Below are positions 23,685 through 36,009 of a stretch of DNA of 64,000 nucleotides, one piece after another. The DNA lies in NCBI GenBank assembly GCA_964304625.1, contig OZ199838.1:5952001-6016000 (forward strand), in the 5' to 3' direction. The position numbers were made by a program, and so were the translations under genes. The DNA comes from Kudoa neothunni (Eukaryota; Cnidaria). Below the pieces are notes generated by a model. It searched no databases. It saw nothing but the letters and a program-made list of their open reading frames with translations, and had not been told where the DNA came from. Within the stretch, counting starts at the first letter, position 1, and every line of letters starts with the position of its first letter.

Positions 23685-23751
23685 ATGGCGGATCCTTCAT
23701 ACAGCGCGTCAGCTGCAGCCGTTACACAGATTGATCGTAAATATCTCATCG
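23685..23751 (+). CDS. Lone candidate first coding exon
   Basis: ATGGCGGATCCTTC begins a short open stretch, MADPSYSASAAAVTQIDRKY, that ends exactly at a strong donor (ATCG|gtacgt). GC content is clearly higher than in the surroundings. The following kilobases are transposon insertions, and I could not identify the next exon. It could belong to a gene continuing to about 30.6-31.2 kb, which is speculative. No family is recognised from so few residues. Confidence 0.35.
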
Positions 23752-23813
23752 GTACGTTATGAATTATTTTAGAAACCACACACTATCTTCCAACCCCAAA
23801 GAATATACTGATC

Positions 23814-23850
23814 TACAGTCGAACCCCGTTTATCCGAAACAACTTGTTGA
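23814..23850 (+). repeat. Tigger-type terminal repeat (GTCGAACCCCGTTTATCCG)
   Basis: TACAGTCGAACCCCGTTTAT followed by CCGAAA matches the end class seen at 60433-60521 and, inverted, at about 30348-30368. It marks the left edge of an inserted element or a solo end. Confidence 0.6.
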
Positions 23851-23946
23851 TGAAATTTTAGGATAAACGTGCCTTGAAATCTGGATTGGTGCCTGGCTAA
23901 AATGACGCCTAAATTTATTCTTATGATATATGTTAGTTACTTAGCC

Positions 23947-26900
23947 AAATTGGTGGTAATAAAGGAGCAAATGGCTCCAAAAATTAGCCATGTTTCGCAT
24001 GTTTTACACGCCCGATTTTAACTTAATTCGACTTAATTCATTTTTTAAATAATGAGTGATACGCAATCCATGTCAAAAAAGTTAAATTAAAGAATCACAA
24101 TTTTCATGAGTCGGGAGTCGTCGGCGATGCTAGCATACCTACTGCGCATAATTGTTTTTTCTCATGTGACTGTGTATTTGTATTATATTTAATGGAATTT
24201 TTCTTATTTTCTTCCACATTTCTATTTATTTGATTTGTTAAGTCAACCCATTAAAATTCGTGTTTTTCACATTGATTAACATTATAACGCAGTGTTCCTA
24301 ACTTTTTTTATACCGAGCCCTACTTTTTCTTGGAAATAAGTTCCGTGCTCTACCATTTTCAAATTTACTGATTTTTTTTAAACTGCTTATAATTTTGGAT
24401 CAAGCTGATGTCATAATAAAATTTTAAAGTGATCAATATATATTTCTCTTCTCGTTAGAACTAAAGTGTATTCGATCGGATCTAATTTAATTTATGGATT
24501 AACTTTAAAATTTAATATCTTTACTTCTTCATTCCGTCAAAATGCAACGATAATGAACTTTTGGAGGATATCCTTTTCTATATTTCAGCCTTTTATCGCA
24601 TAGCCGATTAAAATAATTCAAAAAATTTACTATTTTTAAGAGTACTCTTTTATGTGCATTTTTTTCTTGTTCACTAATTGATTTTATACTGAACCACAAA
24701 GGTGGCAACAGTAATATAATAAATATATGTAATACTAATGCCAGTCATTAGTGATAATGGTATTAATTCCTAGCCAGCCAGCCAGCAAATTATCTATTTT
24801 GTTTATCTCAGAACAATTAACATATTCTAAAGTGATATGTTAATAGATTTCTTGTTAGGTGAATATATTCATAAATGTATATAGATTCAATCGTATTTTT
24901 TTCCTTATAAATTTAGTTTATAAAATAGTAATGCACCCAAAAAGAGAATATACGTATTTAATTTGCTTAAAACCGTTCAAATGAACCACAGTGACTTATG
25001 GGTCGTGCGTCGGTAGCTAATAAAAAGAAATTCCTAACTCTTTCGAAAAAAGTAGAAATTATCAAACAGTACGAAAAGATATCGAATAAACCAAACGCCA
25101 AATTGGAAACAATGAAGGCCTTCGACGTAAGAGCAAGATCTACCTTGAATACTATCCTAAACAATAAAGACAAGTTGCTTAAGCACTATAACGACAGTTC
25201 TGTTTCCAAACTAAGAAAAACTCTTAAGAAAGGAGAACATATAGATATCGATCATCGAGTGAAAAATATAGAACTTTCTCAAGAAGTTATCATCAATAAA
25301 GCCAATGAATTCCTCGATGATGCCTCAAAGGAAACACCTTTTTCTACTGACTGGTTTTATGGCTTTATAAAAAGATTTAATATCTCTCGTAATACATTTT
25401 TCGGTGAATCTAAAAATGTAAACAATATTGTCATCGAGGAATGGAAAACCAATTTGAGCGAAATCTTTAAGAGCTGGGAGCCTAAGACTATTTTTTTAAT
25501 ACAGACGAAACAGGCTTGTATTATCAGCAACGAAAAAGTTATTAATATTTTTATGTTATATATCTTGCGTAGGTAGAGGATATGTATTCACTAATGGGGT
25601 AAATAAAAATGGGTGTAAACAATCAAAAAAAGAATAACTGCTTTATTTAACTACGCTATGCTTGAAGAAAAATTAGACCCATTAATAATTGGTAAGTTTT
25701 AAAAGCCCCGTTGTTTTGGATCAATCAAAAAGCTGCCATTGGATTATGAAGCAAACACTAACGCTTGGATGACAGAGACAATATTTTTCCAATTCCTCAT
25801 TAGGTGGAACAAGAAATTAATCATGTCAACAAGAAAAATTTTGCTTTTTCTTGACAACTGCCCCTCACACCCTAATTTGAACCTTTCCAATATTACATTA
25901 TGTTTCTTCCCACCTAATGCTACTAGCGTTTGGCAACCTCTTGATCAAGAGATAATCAACAGTGTTAAAGTAATTTATAAGAAACATTTAATGGAGTCTC
26001 TTATACAGAGCGTGGAAGCTGGATCGACAAAATGCGAATTACCCAACATTTTGGAAGCGATGTTTCTGTTGAAGAATTCATGAGATCATGTAAAACCGAG
26101 ACAATTGTAAATTGTTTTAGGAAGTCATTTTTCCCCATGCCAAGAAGAATTAGAAACTCTCACAGCAAATGAAAATCCACCCATCTAATTAAAAGAAATG
26201 ATGGAGGATGTCAATATAATCACTAGAAATCCAGAAGTTTGTGCTACTGATGAAGTGGATAACGATAATATTAATATTCTTTCACATCATGATAGGATAG
26301 AAGCAGAGTCTGATAATGATTCTATTGAAGCCGTTCTCGTTTCTGATAAGGAGATATTTTAAAACCAAAAGCCCACAAATGTTAAAGCAAATAACAAAAT
26401 TAGATGTCAAGTTCCTGAAAATTCGACGATCTAATTTTAGGAACAGCTGCATTACAAATTACTTTGAAAGTAACGGTAGTTGAGTACGCTTGTTAACGAA
26501 AATATTACGTATTATTTTTAATTTTGGTTTTTTCGCATGCGCAAAGTTATGTGTAGTGCGTAATTATGGCTCGTGCTTAATGACCTTGAATTCCCTTTTG
26601 ATTACACACGACCCATAAGTCACTGTAATTTTTTTTCGATCTAGTTTAATTTTCTGATAAAAAATATTAAATTAAGTTAAAACATATTATATTTTACATT
26701 TTTCCAAATTTATAATAATAAAATTAAAAAAAAAGCATTGGATTTACTATAAAATCGCATTTGAAATAAATTGTACCTTTGAATTTTATAAATTCAAACG
26801 AAAGTTGATAAATTACAGTCATAACATAATATTTCATTCACCAATTTTAAATTAAATTTATTAACTTTACACTCTGAATCAAGAATCGGGTTTAATCTTA

Positions 26901-27894
26901 AAATTATTTAAGCTTCGTCTTTTGTCATAAAAGATTCGTTTAGATCCGTTTATATATAAAATCTCTGATTAATATTATTTAATTTATTGTTAAATAAATT
27001 TATTCCCGTTAATTATTGATGATTAATCTCATATTTAATCATTAAAACTATCTTTGACAATTTTTGTACAGTCCCCAACGCCTACATCGTTTCATTTATA
27101 CCTTTTGATTTTAATTAGGAATTCAATTCTATAATTCAAAAAAATTTAACGTATTTTTATTAACTATGCTCTTTTATATAATTCTTTTAATTCATAACTT
27201 CAAATCATATGAAGTTGCATTTAAGTTATTATTGATTAGGGGATTCCAAAGTGAGTGATCTATAACAACGGTAATTTCGATGATTAAAAACGACACAAGC
27301 AAATATATTCTTTTGTTAAATTTATATACCTGAACACGTAAAATTGAGCATTCTAGAAAGACTTAAACGTTGAGAAACGATATTTCTTCCTTAAAAAAAC
27401 ATATATATATATATACTACGAAATTTAGAGTTGATTCCATAATCATAATTTCATATAAGTTGTTTCAACGAAATTACTATTAATGTGAAAGTTACAAATT
27501 TGTCCGACATTTTATCTTGATATTCTCAATTAAATAAAAATGAATGTTCGTACTGCTATGATAAAATAATGTTTCACGAAAACTAATATGTTAGAACCAG
27601 AATTAAGTTAGTAACCGATGTTTATGAAAGCATCGAATCGAACGCTGGTTGCAAAATCAGGATTAATTCCTTTCAAGACGGTTGCGCTGAACGCAATAAT
27701 AAGATTTATTAGCGTGCCGACAACCCTCGACTCATGACAATTTTGATTCTTTAAGTTAATTTTTTTGACATAGATTGCTTATCACTCAATATTTAAAAAA
27801 TGTATTAAGTCGAATTAAATTAAAATCGGGCGTGTAGAGCATGCGCAGCATGGCCAATTTGGGGAGCCATCTGCTCCTTGATTACCGCCAATTT
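23947..27894. mobile_element. 3.9-kb element with about 180-bp terminal inverted repeats
   Basis: 23947-24127 and 27715-27894 are inverted copies. Both begin AAATTGGYGGTAAT and share CACGCCCGATTTTAA, ACTTAAT.CATTTTTTAAATA, TGTCAAAAAA and CATGAGTCG. A complete Tigger element sits inside (24987-26627). Removing it leaves about 2.3 kb with no recognisable transposase. The superfamily is unclear. Long inverted ends occur in MULE, foldback and other DNA transposons. A hAT-like sequence (CAGTGTTCCTAAC...) starts at 24290. Confidence 0.7.
24987..26627 (+). mobile_element. Tigger/pogo element with nearly complete but broken transposase
   Basis: The ends CACAGTGACTTATGGGTCGT and, read inward from the right, TACAGTGACTTATGGGTCGT are near-perfect inverted repeats. 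The transposase starts at 24998, inside the left repeat: MGRASVANKKKF, a CENPB-type helix-turn-helix, then a second DNA-binding region (STDWFYGFIKRFNISR). The DDE domain is readable only with frameshifts. NTDETGLYYQQRK appears one frame off near 25498, LLFLDNCPSHPN at about 25841 and SVWQPLDQEIINSVK at about 25927. Frame changes near 25490, 25580 and 26080 inactivate it. Confidence 0.9.
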
Positions 27895-28029
27895 AAGTTT
27901 ATATTTGAATAATAAAAACAACGTAACGTATATAATATTTTATGTTCAAAATACAAACATATTGATAATGAACAGATAATGTTGAATAAAGACAAATTCC
28001 CTCATATTTTTCCCCGAGTAATCATCATA

Positions 28030-28638
28030 TCTATCTATCTATCTATCCTTCCTAATATACAAAGTAGTAGTGTCCGTGTGTGTTCACTAATCTTCTCCTC
28101 ATACAGAGACTTTCTTTAATATTTGAGTTTCATAGTATACTTTAAAAAATCCAAAACTAACTACAAAAATACAACGGGGTTGTTTGCTTTATTATAAAGT
28201 GGTGAATTTGTAATGTAAACTTTTTGTAAACAGATTAGCTCTGACAATAATAAGATTACTTTATCATGCGATTCGCTAAAATGTTCAAGAATATGTGTAT
28301 ATAACTTTACTCTTTTTACATTTTAAACTAAGTTAACATGTTCTACAACGTTCGTTGATGCGTAGGCCGGACTCGGTGTAAACGAAGATTTGTTGTTTGA
28401 ACGGGAGATTAATAAACCACACGAGTTGCAAGAACTTCTGATTCCTAAGTGAAAATAGTCTAATAAAGAAGGAAGTGAAGATGATCGATTATTAGTGTCA
28501 GTTTACTCAACTTTATCTTCAAAAGAACGATAAAATAATTATAATTGACTCTTAACATAAAATGACCTTGGCCTATTCCAGGCCAAAGTCAGCGTGGTCG
28601 GGCAAGAAAGCCCAAGCGAAGCGGGGTTTTTGCGCTAG
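28030..28638 (+). mobile_element. Non-autonomous Helitron, short copy C (609 bp)
   Basis: Begins in a TATC tandem tract with TCTATC, shares TGTCCGTGTGTGT and an ACTTTCTTTAATATT block with the 5' part of the 1.6-kb Helitrons. It ends with the hairpin (AAGCCCAAGCGAAGCGGGG) then TTTTTGCGCTAG next to TT. No ORF of its own. Confidence 0.75.
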
Positions 28639-28659
28639 TTTAAATATATTTTTGTCGAA

Positions 28660-28921
28660 CAAAAAAATGCGACGTCAATTAATGAAAGAGATGGCCCATG
28701 TCCTTTACCGACTATTCCTTGCTAAGAATACACTTGGCAAGAAAATTATCAAAAGGAGTCATTCATCTCTCTCCGCTAAACCAGTCATTGCAGATTCTAA
28801 TTTGAAAAAGAGTCGATGCGAATTTCGTCCTCGAGGGACTGATAAAAAACTAACATCCGCTGTTAGCTGTGGTAGCTTTTTCTGTCGAGACCATTCATCA
28901 AAAAAATGTAATTTTTGTTGA
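28660..28921 (+). pseudogene. piggyBac transposase C-terminal fragment (cysteine-rich domain)
   Basis: Translation gives RRQLMKEMAHVLYR, then SRCEFRPRGTDKK and a Cys/His block SCGSFFCRDHSSKKCNFC before the stop. This matches the end of piggyBac transposases: a helical R..L..EL segment, RCRxCP..KDRKT, CxxCxxxxCxxHxxxxCxxC. One expected Cys position is altered (CEFRP for CxxCP). The open frame continues upstream through the end of the Helitron, so the DDE domain is missing. A piggyBac-like end follows at about 29150-29215. Confidence 0.75.
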
Positions 28922-29149
28922 AAATAATAATAGTTTTATACAAAAATATAATGTGTATTGTTTTTATTATTTTGTGTTATTAGACTTGTTTCATGTTATT
29001 GCCGAATGTTTACGAAACGCTGTTTAAGGCAGCCGAGCCAGATTAGATAAGATTAATGGTTTTATGAAATGTAGTTTCTCTGAAAATTCATTATAATTTT
29101 TTATCGCTTAATAATGTTTTTTTGGTTATGTTTGTGCAGTAAAAACTTG

Positions 29150-29212
29150 GGATCCAAAAGACCCCATGTTCGTTGGAGGGTAGTCATTTTTACATAACTT
29201 AGAGGGTTAAAA
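29150..29212. repeat. piggyBac-like right end with subterminal palindrome
   Basis: GGGATCCAAAAGACCCC is followed by TTGGAGGG and, 25 bases later, TAGAGGGTTAA. Two GAGGGT units and the GGGTC/GACCC hairpin match the ends at 55507 and 53234. The outer TTAA is the expected target site. Confidence 0.6.
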
Positions 29213-30270
29213 ATGATTATCCAAAATTTTCCATATCGTTACTAGCTCAAAAAGTAATGCTAGAGAGGCAGTTACCTCTATATGTTGACGACTTTTGTTA
29301 CCTTTAGGCTTTCTTTTTTTTATATAGAGTCGAAAACAATACAAACCTTATTTTGTAGTAAATTAAAGCTTCAATAAAATATTTTAGAATTTTATATTGG
29401 GAATTTCGTATTTTTCGCTATTCCCTCATTTTTATTTTGCAGGAAAAAAGATGTTCATAACGATTAATATGACTTTGTAATGAGTTATATAAGTCAACTT
29501 TCAATCCAGGAGAGGATTCCATCGTACAAATGACGCTATAATGAAAACTTTGATTCCCACACAGGTTACTGTAAACAAGAATACAAAACGTGTTTCTTTC
29601 AATTGTGAACAATAATTTCAGATAACGCGTTACAGTTAAATTTAATTTTTTTAATTTTTATGTTATTAAAACTAATAAATTATCTATGTTTGTAGCAATA
29701 ACACTTAAGAAGATAGAATTATGCTCATCGCTATTTAAATGCGCACAATAAGCTTTTATATTGATTTTAACTATAAAATTAAACGTTACTTCAAATATAT
29801 TTACTGAATTCACTACATAGAATGCTCTAATCATTTTTTATGAATAGCGGTAATATTTAATATTATTTGTAGATATGTAGTAATAGAGATATAAATATAA
29901 TCTATAAATCAAATATATATATATATATATAACAAATACAATTATTTCATTTTATAAAAACATAGTTAAGCATATTTTAACAGATTACATTAGCTGAGCT
30001 AGATTAAACATATTAGGTGCAATCAGAGGTAATAGGTTGGACGTTTTATACATAAAACACAACGTCTGGTATTTTCTTTTTTAATTAAAAAACTTTTATT
30101 AGTAAAAAATTAAAATATGCATTTAAAATTACTCATAGAAAACATAAAACACGAAATTTATAGTCACAATATTACAAATTTCAATAGCTCAAATTTTCTC
30201 AAAAACAGTTAAATATGTTAGGCCAAAAATCATTAATTATAGATGTGAATTTCAAATTTTAACTGGATTC
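29213..30270. other. AT-rich intergenic stretch, (AT)n tract
   Basis: A (TA)n run at about 29914-29932. No gene seen. Confidence 0.35.
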
Positions 30271-30289
30271 TTAGATTTAGAGTTATTTC

Positions 30290-30368
30290 CTCCCGTAGCA
30301 ATAGCCAGCGCCTTATCCAAAAGGAAAATGCCAGGTCCCAACACATTCGGATAAACGGGGTTCGAATA
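30290..30368 (-). repeat. Tigger-type terminal repeat, inverted
   Basis: ACATTCGGATAAACGGGGTT then CGAATA is the inverted counterpart of the repeat at 23814. The adjoining GGTCCCAACA and AAAAGGAAAAT blocks match the interior of the mini-element at 60433-60521. Confidence 0.55.
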
Positions 30369-30559
30369 TATATACTTCACTAGGTTAATTGAGATTTTAG
30401 GATTAGTGCATTTTTAGTGGTTTTGAGAGATCATTTAACGCCGAATATTCCCCATATTAAGTGAAGTTCAATAATTCGCCATAGTTATCTTTATAACAAA
30501 TATAGATGTGAACTATTTCCGGTAATCCTCCATAAATTTCGGTTGATCTCCCAGTCTTG

Positions 30560-31216
30560 AAATTTAAAATAATTTTTTGAAATTTTGGAGCTTACTATAT
30601 CGAGTAGTCTCGATATTCGAACTTTTAAACCCTTTGTTAATATAATTAACTCTAATGTAAAATTTTTAATACAAGAAAGTTTTACATTAAAATATATTCA
30701 AAGTATTGAGTTTCAATTATTGATTATGGGAGAGTCGCAATTAAAATTGATTTTTTGTAAAAATCATTCAATCGCAATCCCTAGGAACATCTCAGTCGGG
30801 GCGGATTCTAGACCAGTTTGAATTAATGGGAGTTGGACCCTAGATTATGCGTTTGACTTTGTAATACTTTTAACCATTCATGGGCTCCCATAATACCCCA
30901 TAAAATAACCATCATATATTCTAGGCACGTGGTGTGCTTGCTTTCAAGTGCCGATGGAGAGAAATTTAAACTCAATTACAATAATGAGAATATAAACCAT
31001 ATCGGAGGACTGACATCACATCAATATCTGCTCTCCAATTTCTTCATTTATGCCACACGAGATCCCCCATACCTTAATTTTTGTAGGCACAAAAAATATA
31101 ACTATGAAAAATATTATCAATCTTTTTCTAATAAAATAATTCGATGTTTTGAATTTATTGGGGTAATGAAATTAAATAAAGACAACAAATTATCATATAT
31201 CGCCACAATAGGATAA
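30560..31216 (+). CDS. Possible exons of an unrecognised gene
   Basis: Two open stretches look more protein-like than the background. One is 30564-30821 (contains LDIRTFKPFVNIINSNVK and QLLIMGESQLKL). The other, after a possible acceptor (TATTCTAG, 30922), is 30925-31216 (VVCLLSSADGEKFKLNY, YATRDPPYLNFCRHKKY) and ends in TAA. Between them is a stop. No donor gives an obviously correct join, and I recognise no family. Could be the 3' part of the gene whose first exon is proposed at 23685, or chance. Confidence 0.25.
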
Positions 31217-31392
31217 GACCATAAGCAATTTATTTTCCCAGTATTTTTAAAGAGTAAACTGAGTGGTTCCACAAAGCAAACAGACTACTTGAGATATGAG
31301 AAAAAAAGGCATATCTGAAACAAATGCAACACAAACCTGAAACTAAATATAAACAACAATAAAAAATTTTAAGCAAAACTAAAATAATTCAG

Positions 31393-33827
31393 TTATTTCT
31401 CAGGGTTGTGACCGATGGGTGGAGTGTCGGAAGGATGGGATTGTTGAACGTTGATATCTTCCAATTTAAAAACATCACTATCGTCGAGATTGAAATTGGT
31501 ATCGTATCTCTCATTACTATTGCTGTGACTGGCAGTGAAAACAGTATCCTTATCATCATCGTCGTTTCCACCAACAACTCCAGTAGTTTTAGGATTGTTC
31601 TCATCACATTTATTGAGGACATTAGTTGTGACGGTAGAATAGGAGGATGGTTTTGATGTTGATGTAATGGATTCGTGTTTGAATGGAATAGGTGAGATAT
31701 TGCCAAGTAAGTCCACCAACGACTCGTTGAATGTGGATGTGGTTGTTGTGTTGGATAGAGGGAATAAAGAATCATTATTAAAGAATTTATTTTCCCTTTC
31801 ACTGATTAGATTTGGGCTGAAGTTGTTGGTACCGAGATTGTTGGAATAATCATCAGATAGGAACTGCTGTTGCTGTTGTTGTTGGGTGGCTGCAGTAGAA
31901 AAATTGTTTGGAGATATGACAGTACTATTGAGGGTTTCATGGACAGTATTGGTACGAGGATCATCGTTATCTGAATTAGATTTGAGTGGGGGAGAGACTA
32001 GTTTAGGGTAGTTGTTTCCGTAAGCATTGTTGTTGTCATCATTGTAATTTCTGTGATCAACGTTTTCTATATTCAATGGTTCATCATCATTAAGAAACCG
32101 AATGCATTTTTTCTTTCTCCTACATGGTTTACACCATTTGTCTTGGTTATCAAGACCGAATCGTGCTCTACATTTTTTCATCAATGGCTCTAAAAAATAA
32201 AGAAATCATCATTAAGATCAACCATGCAACGCTAAACACACCATCATGAAGTGCCTTGTCACGTTTACGACGTTTTTTCTTTGATATAATGTATTGATCA
32301 CAAGTGGTATAGTTGGGATAGAGTTGTCTATGGATTTCACGTTCACTTCGTGCCATTTCAAAGTATTTGGATTGTTTTTCCTTCGATAAACTTTGCCACA
32401 TTTTGCCAATTAGTTTATTGATAGCAATACTGTCTTTGGTGTTGGTCTCTTTGATAAGTTGAGGTCGCACATCTTTCATGTACAACATGAAAGCATTTAG
32501 AGGTTTTTTCACATGATGAGTCATGTTTGTGGGTAGGTAATGACCAGAATGTGTTGGCATATGTTGGCGTTGTTGGGAATGGTAATATAAACGATTAGCT
32601 TGCGTTTGTTTGCTGTTGTGAGCCATGTTGGCACTGTTCCCAGGGTTGTAATGTGAGTTCACGTTGGCATCGCAATTTTTAGCGTACGGATAATAGTTAT
32701 TGGAATTAAACATGTATATATTTTGTTGCTGTGACTGTAAATACATTTTCATGCTAGTAATTGTATTGGAAATTAAACTTAATAAATATGCACGAGAAAA
32801 ATGGCCTACTCTGTGGATACGGGATCTAATGGGCCAAGATTCGCGACGTTGTTAGCACTAGGCGGGGGTAACGTGTGCATGAGGTTGGTTGGTAGGTGCT
32901 GCTCCTGAAACATCAAACTATTGAAATTATTCATAGAAGGTATTCCTCCGCCATTAATCAAAACTAAATCAAAATTATCTCCCAATAAAATTCTATCTAC
33001 ACCTGAAATAAATCACCATTGTTCATGTAATGTGAACAGTTGTCCATAGGAAAAGATTGTGGCCTAATAAAAAAATAATCTTGTTAAAAATTGCCACAAC
33101 AATCTCAAAATCTACCCATTGTTATTAAGAGCAGCCACTCCGGGGTTGTTATTAGTTTGAAACTCGACTGACGGCTGGTTGTTAGGGTCGACCAGGAATT
33201 GGACCCCAGGAGCAACCGCTGTGTGATTCATAATCGATGGTTCTAGAGAACAAAATGACTCCAACACGTACAACCAACAGAAATAATACGATTTGGATGA
33301 ACAGCAACTGTGGTAGCAGTACCCGGAATGGAGACTTCCGGAAATGGAATATCGACTTCTCCTTCAAATGTTAATTTTAATTCACTTTTTAAGTCTTCCA
33401 TCAATTCGAAAATGTCATTTTCATCTTCTTCATTGTTGATTGCATCTTGTGTGATGGAGTCTTTTCCGTTTGATTGATCGCCGTTGAGATGGGATTTTGC
33501 GGTGGGGACTGTATCCGTAGTAGGGTTAGCGCTGGCCGCCAGAGCATTTGGATGATTAATATTGTGTTGTTGATGAAAGTCGGGCGCTTCTTGTTTGACC
33601 AAATTTTTGGAGATCATTTGATAATCGTCGATGTTTTTCAGTTGGACGGGGATGGATAAGGGGATATTGTTAGACATTCCGATTGAGTTTGAAACGGAGT
33701 TATTTGAGATGTGAGGTTTGTTGAGAAAATTATCCACTAGGCTGTCTGTTTGGTTTGATGGATTTGGAACAGCGCCACTGCTTGTCGGCAAATACATTTG
33801 ATGTTGATGGTTAGCAGCGGGACTCAT
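31393..33827 (-). CDS. TCF: TCF/LEF transcription factor with HMG box and C-clamp
   Basis: Six exons join in phase: 33290-33827, 33116-33242, 33003-33063, 32810-32904, 32242-32753, 31393-32189, giving 709 aa. The HMG box (about 355-422) has [34 protein letters not shown] and [11 protein letters not shown], followed by the basic KKKRRKRDK tail: diagnostic of TCF/LEF. The C-clamp (about 448-476) has [19 protein letters not shown] and RRKKKC, with its four Cys. These bind Wnt-response and helper sites in the nucleus. The long C-terminus is Asn/Ser-rich with a Q7 run. A canonical N-terminal beta-catenin-binding motif is not evident. An acidic stretch [18 protein letters not shown] lies at 133-150. 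The upstream in-frame Met at 33992 would add a hydrophobic leader and is probably untranslated. Confidence 0.95.
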
Positions 33828-36000
33828 AAAACTAAACCAACCACACTTAAATTCCACACACGCACAGGCGATCAAACAAATAGTTATACAACAGGAAAAA
33901 ATTGTCAACAACTTTATCACAAAACTATACAAATTGATCACCGCCTTAAATGACACCCAATCTGATAAGCGGGAAATAATCGTTGTTACCACGTATCAAT
34001 CCCCAATATACATCGTATTAAAGTTTGGATCCTACTATTGTCTGCTGATCGGTAACAATATTAAAAAAAATTGAACATTGTACTTGGAACTGATTTCACC
34101 CACAATATCTATTCATTGCTAGCTCGAATAGATCAATATTGGTGGATGGTGATAACAATAAAAGCTGCCCTCAAACATCAACAATTTTATTCCATTGCAA
34201 CCCCATCTAATCTACGTTCCTCCTAGTAGTTGTGGCGGATAATTGTAAAAATTTAAAAACTAAATTATAAGTTTTTGTTCAATGAAACCGCATCGATACC
34301 AATCAATTTCCCTAAAGAATATACCTTCTAATCCAGATGTTATCAATCAAGTGTTCGGTTTCCTCTTCAAATCTTACACATAAAAAATATTATGAATATT
34401 GATCCTTTAAAAAATCCCTTAAGTATACTTAGATCTTAGTTGGAGATTATTGCCAACAATTGTCCACTGCGGAACTGTGTTTGTTTAGACCTGCCGAGTT
34501 GTGTATTTTTTGATGAAAATCAAAAATAATAATAGAAACTAACAAATATACGAACACCCGTGGATTTATTTTCGATTAAGTACCTACGTAAAATGTATTT
34601 AAAGCTTAAACCTTAAGATTAATGATCTAATCTTGCACATGTAGTTGGAGATCTTTTAATCACCACAAACAACTAAATTCACACCATTTTTTATGGTCGC
34701 ATTTGTGTTAGTAGATTTTCAGTTTGATCACATCCACCGCATCATAATTTTAACAAAAATTTTATATTTATATCAATTATTATTTTAATTAGGACCGTTT
34801 AAATATATTATTTAATCCGATAAACCATTAAACTAATATCCAATAGGAATAGTTAATTCTACCGACTTAACCATCACATTGATGGCATTAAGTTTTGAAT
34901 CTATTGTCAGGAAAAGCTAATCTCATGGTGCTAGATAACAAAGTTTGCCAGAGGTTGGCGGTTTATATCCATTGCTCGACGCTGGTAAAGTGTCAATAGA
35001 TTGGCGCCAACTTTTTTACCTTTGTATAATTTTATCGCCAAATTACTCGAATAGATACCTTTCCTTCCAACAGTATCTTGGGTACACAATAATTTTATTG
35101 TTATTTTGGTAGATAACCGGTGTGTAAATTAATTATTTGTGATGTTGAGCAGCGAATAAGCGGATATTTCAACATATTAACCCTATTAAAACCTATACGG
35201 ATTGTGATGTTGGTCACGTTTGAAAGTTGCTTTTTTGGAATATGTATGAGACACATAAAAGTTGGATTATTCATCGGATTGGTTTAAATCGGGAATTTGG
35301 ACTCAAAAAAGATAACACTTTTTATTGTCAAAAATTTGTCACATTTTTATAAAAATTCTGTTGAGAAATTTTTTAAATAAATCTTTCTCTTATCCAACTT
35401 TGACAAATTAGCGGGAAGATATTTAACTTGTCGAATGTTCTTAGTGAACCTTACGAACTGTACCGACATTTAATTAAATTATATGGTTGCTACGTATGAA
35501 TCTATCCACTTAGTTCCTCTTTTTGTATATATATTCTCTCAAGTATGTTGGTTAATATATATGGCAATGTGTTGTCAAAACCAGTCTTGATTGGCTGCCC
35601 GATACAGCCAGCTTATTACATATTATAACACGTTTTTAGACCGAGTTGCCATTTGTTATGGTTTTAATTTCGCCACCAATCAAAACTATACGCACAATTA
35701 ATAACATTGATTATTATAACGATATCACCTTATCGGTATTATCATGATGTTAAGTCAAATTTTTTCGAGTAATGTCGACCAGAAACGACAACTAAGTGCT
35801 TACGTTGTATATTTAGCCAATAATGGATTTTGCGCATTTTTAGAAATCCTATTAATTGTTTAAAATCTACTATGGCTAAATTAAAAATATATTTATTAAC
35901 AAGTTAATTTATATTTTTGAATTAGTTAACTTTTTTTATCCCCTTTAGTTTATTGTTTTCATATGATTGATATAAATGACTAATAAGGTTAAATTTAACA
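33828..36000. other. TCF 5' flank and intergenic stretch
   Basis: Probably holds the TCF promoter and 5' untranslated exon(s), but no element can be named. No other gene seen. Confidence 0.35.
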
Positions 36001-36009
36001 GTTGACAAA

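Noticed and set aside
28024-28050. Tandem TATC repeats considered as a CRISPR-like or regulatory array
   Set aside because: A simple four-base microsatellite at the Helitron 5' end. No spacers. Eukaryotic context.
31408-31849. Plus-strand ORFs across the TCF 3' exon
   Set aside because: Antisense shadows of the Asn/Ser-rich coding sequence on the minus strand.
33828-33992. Upstream in-frame Met adding a 55-aa hydrophobic leader to TCF
   Set aside because: A membrane-like leader makes no sense for a nuclear HMG factor. The later Met at 33827 is preferred.
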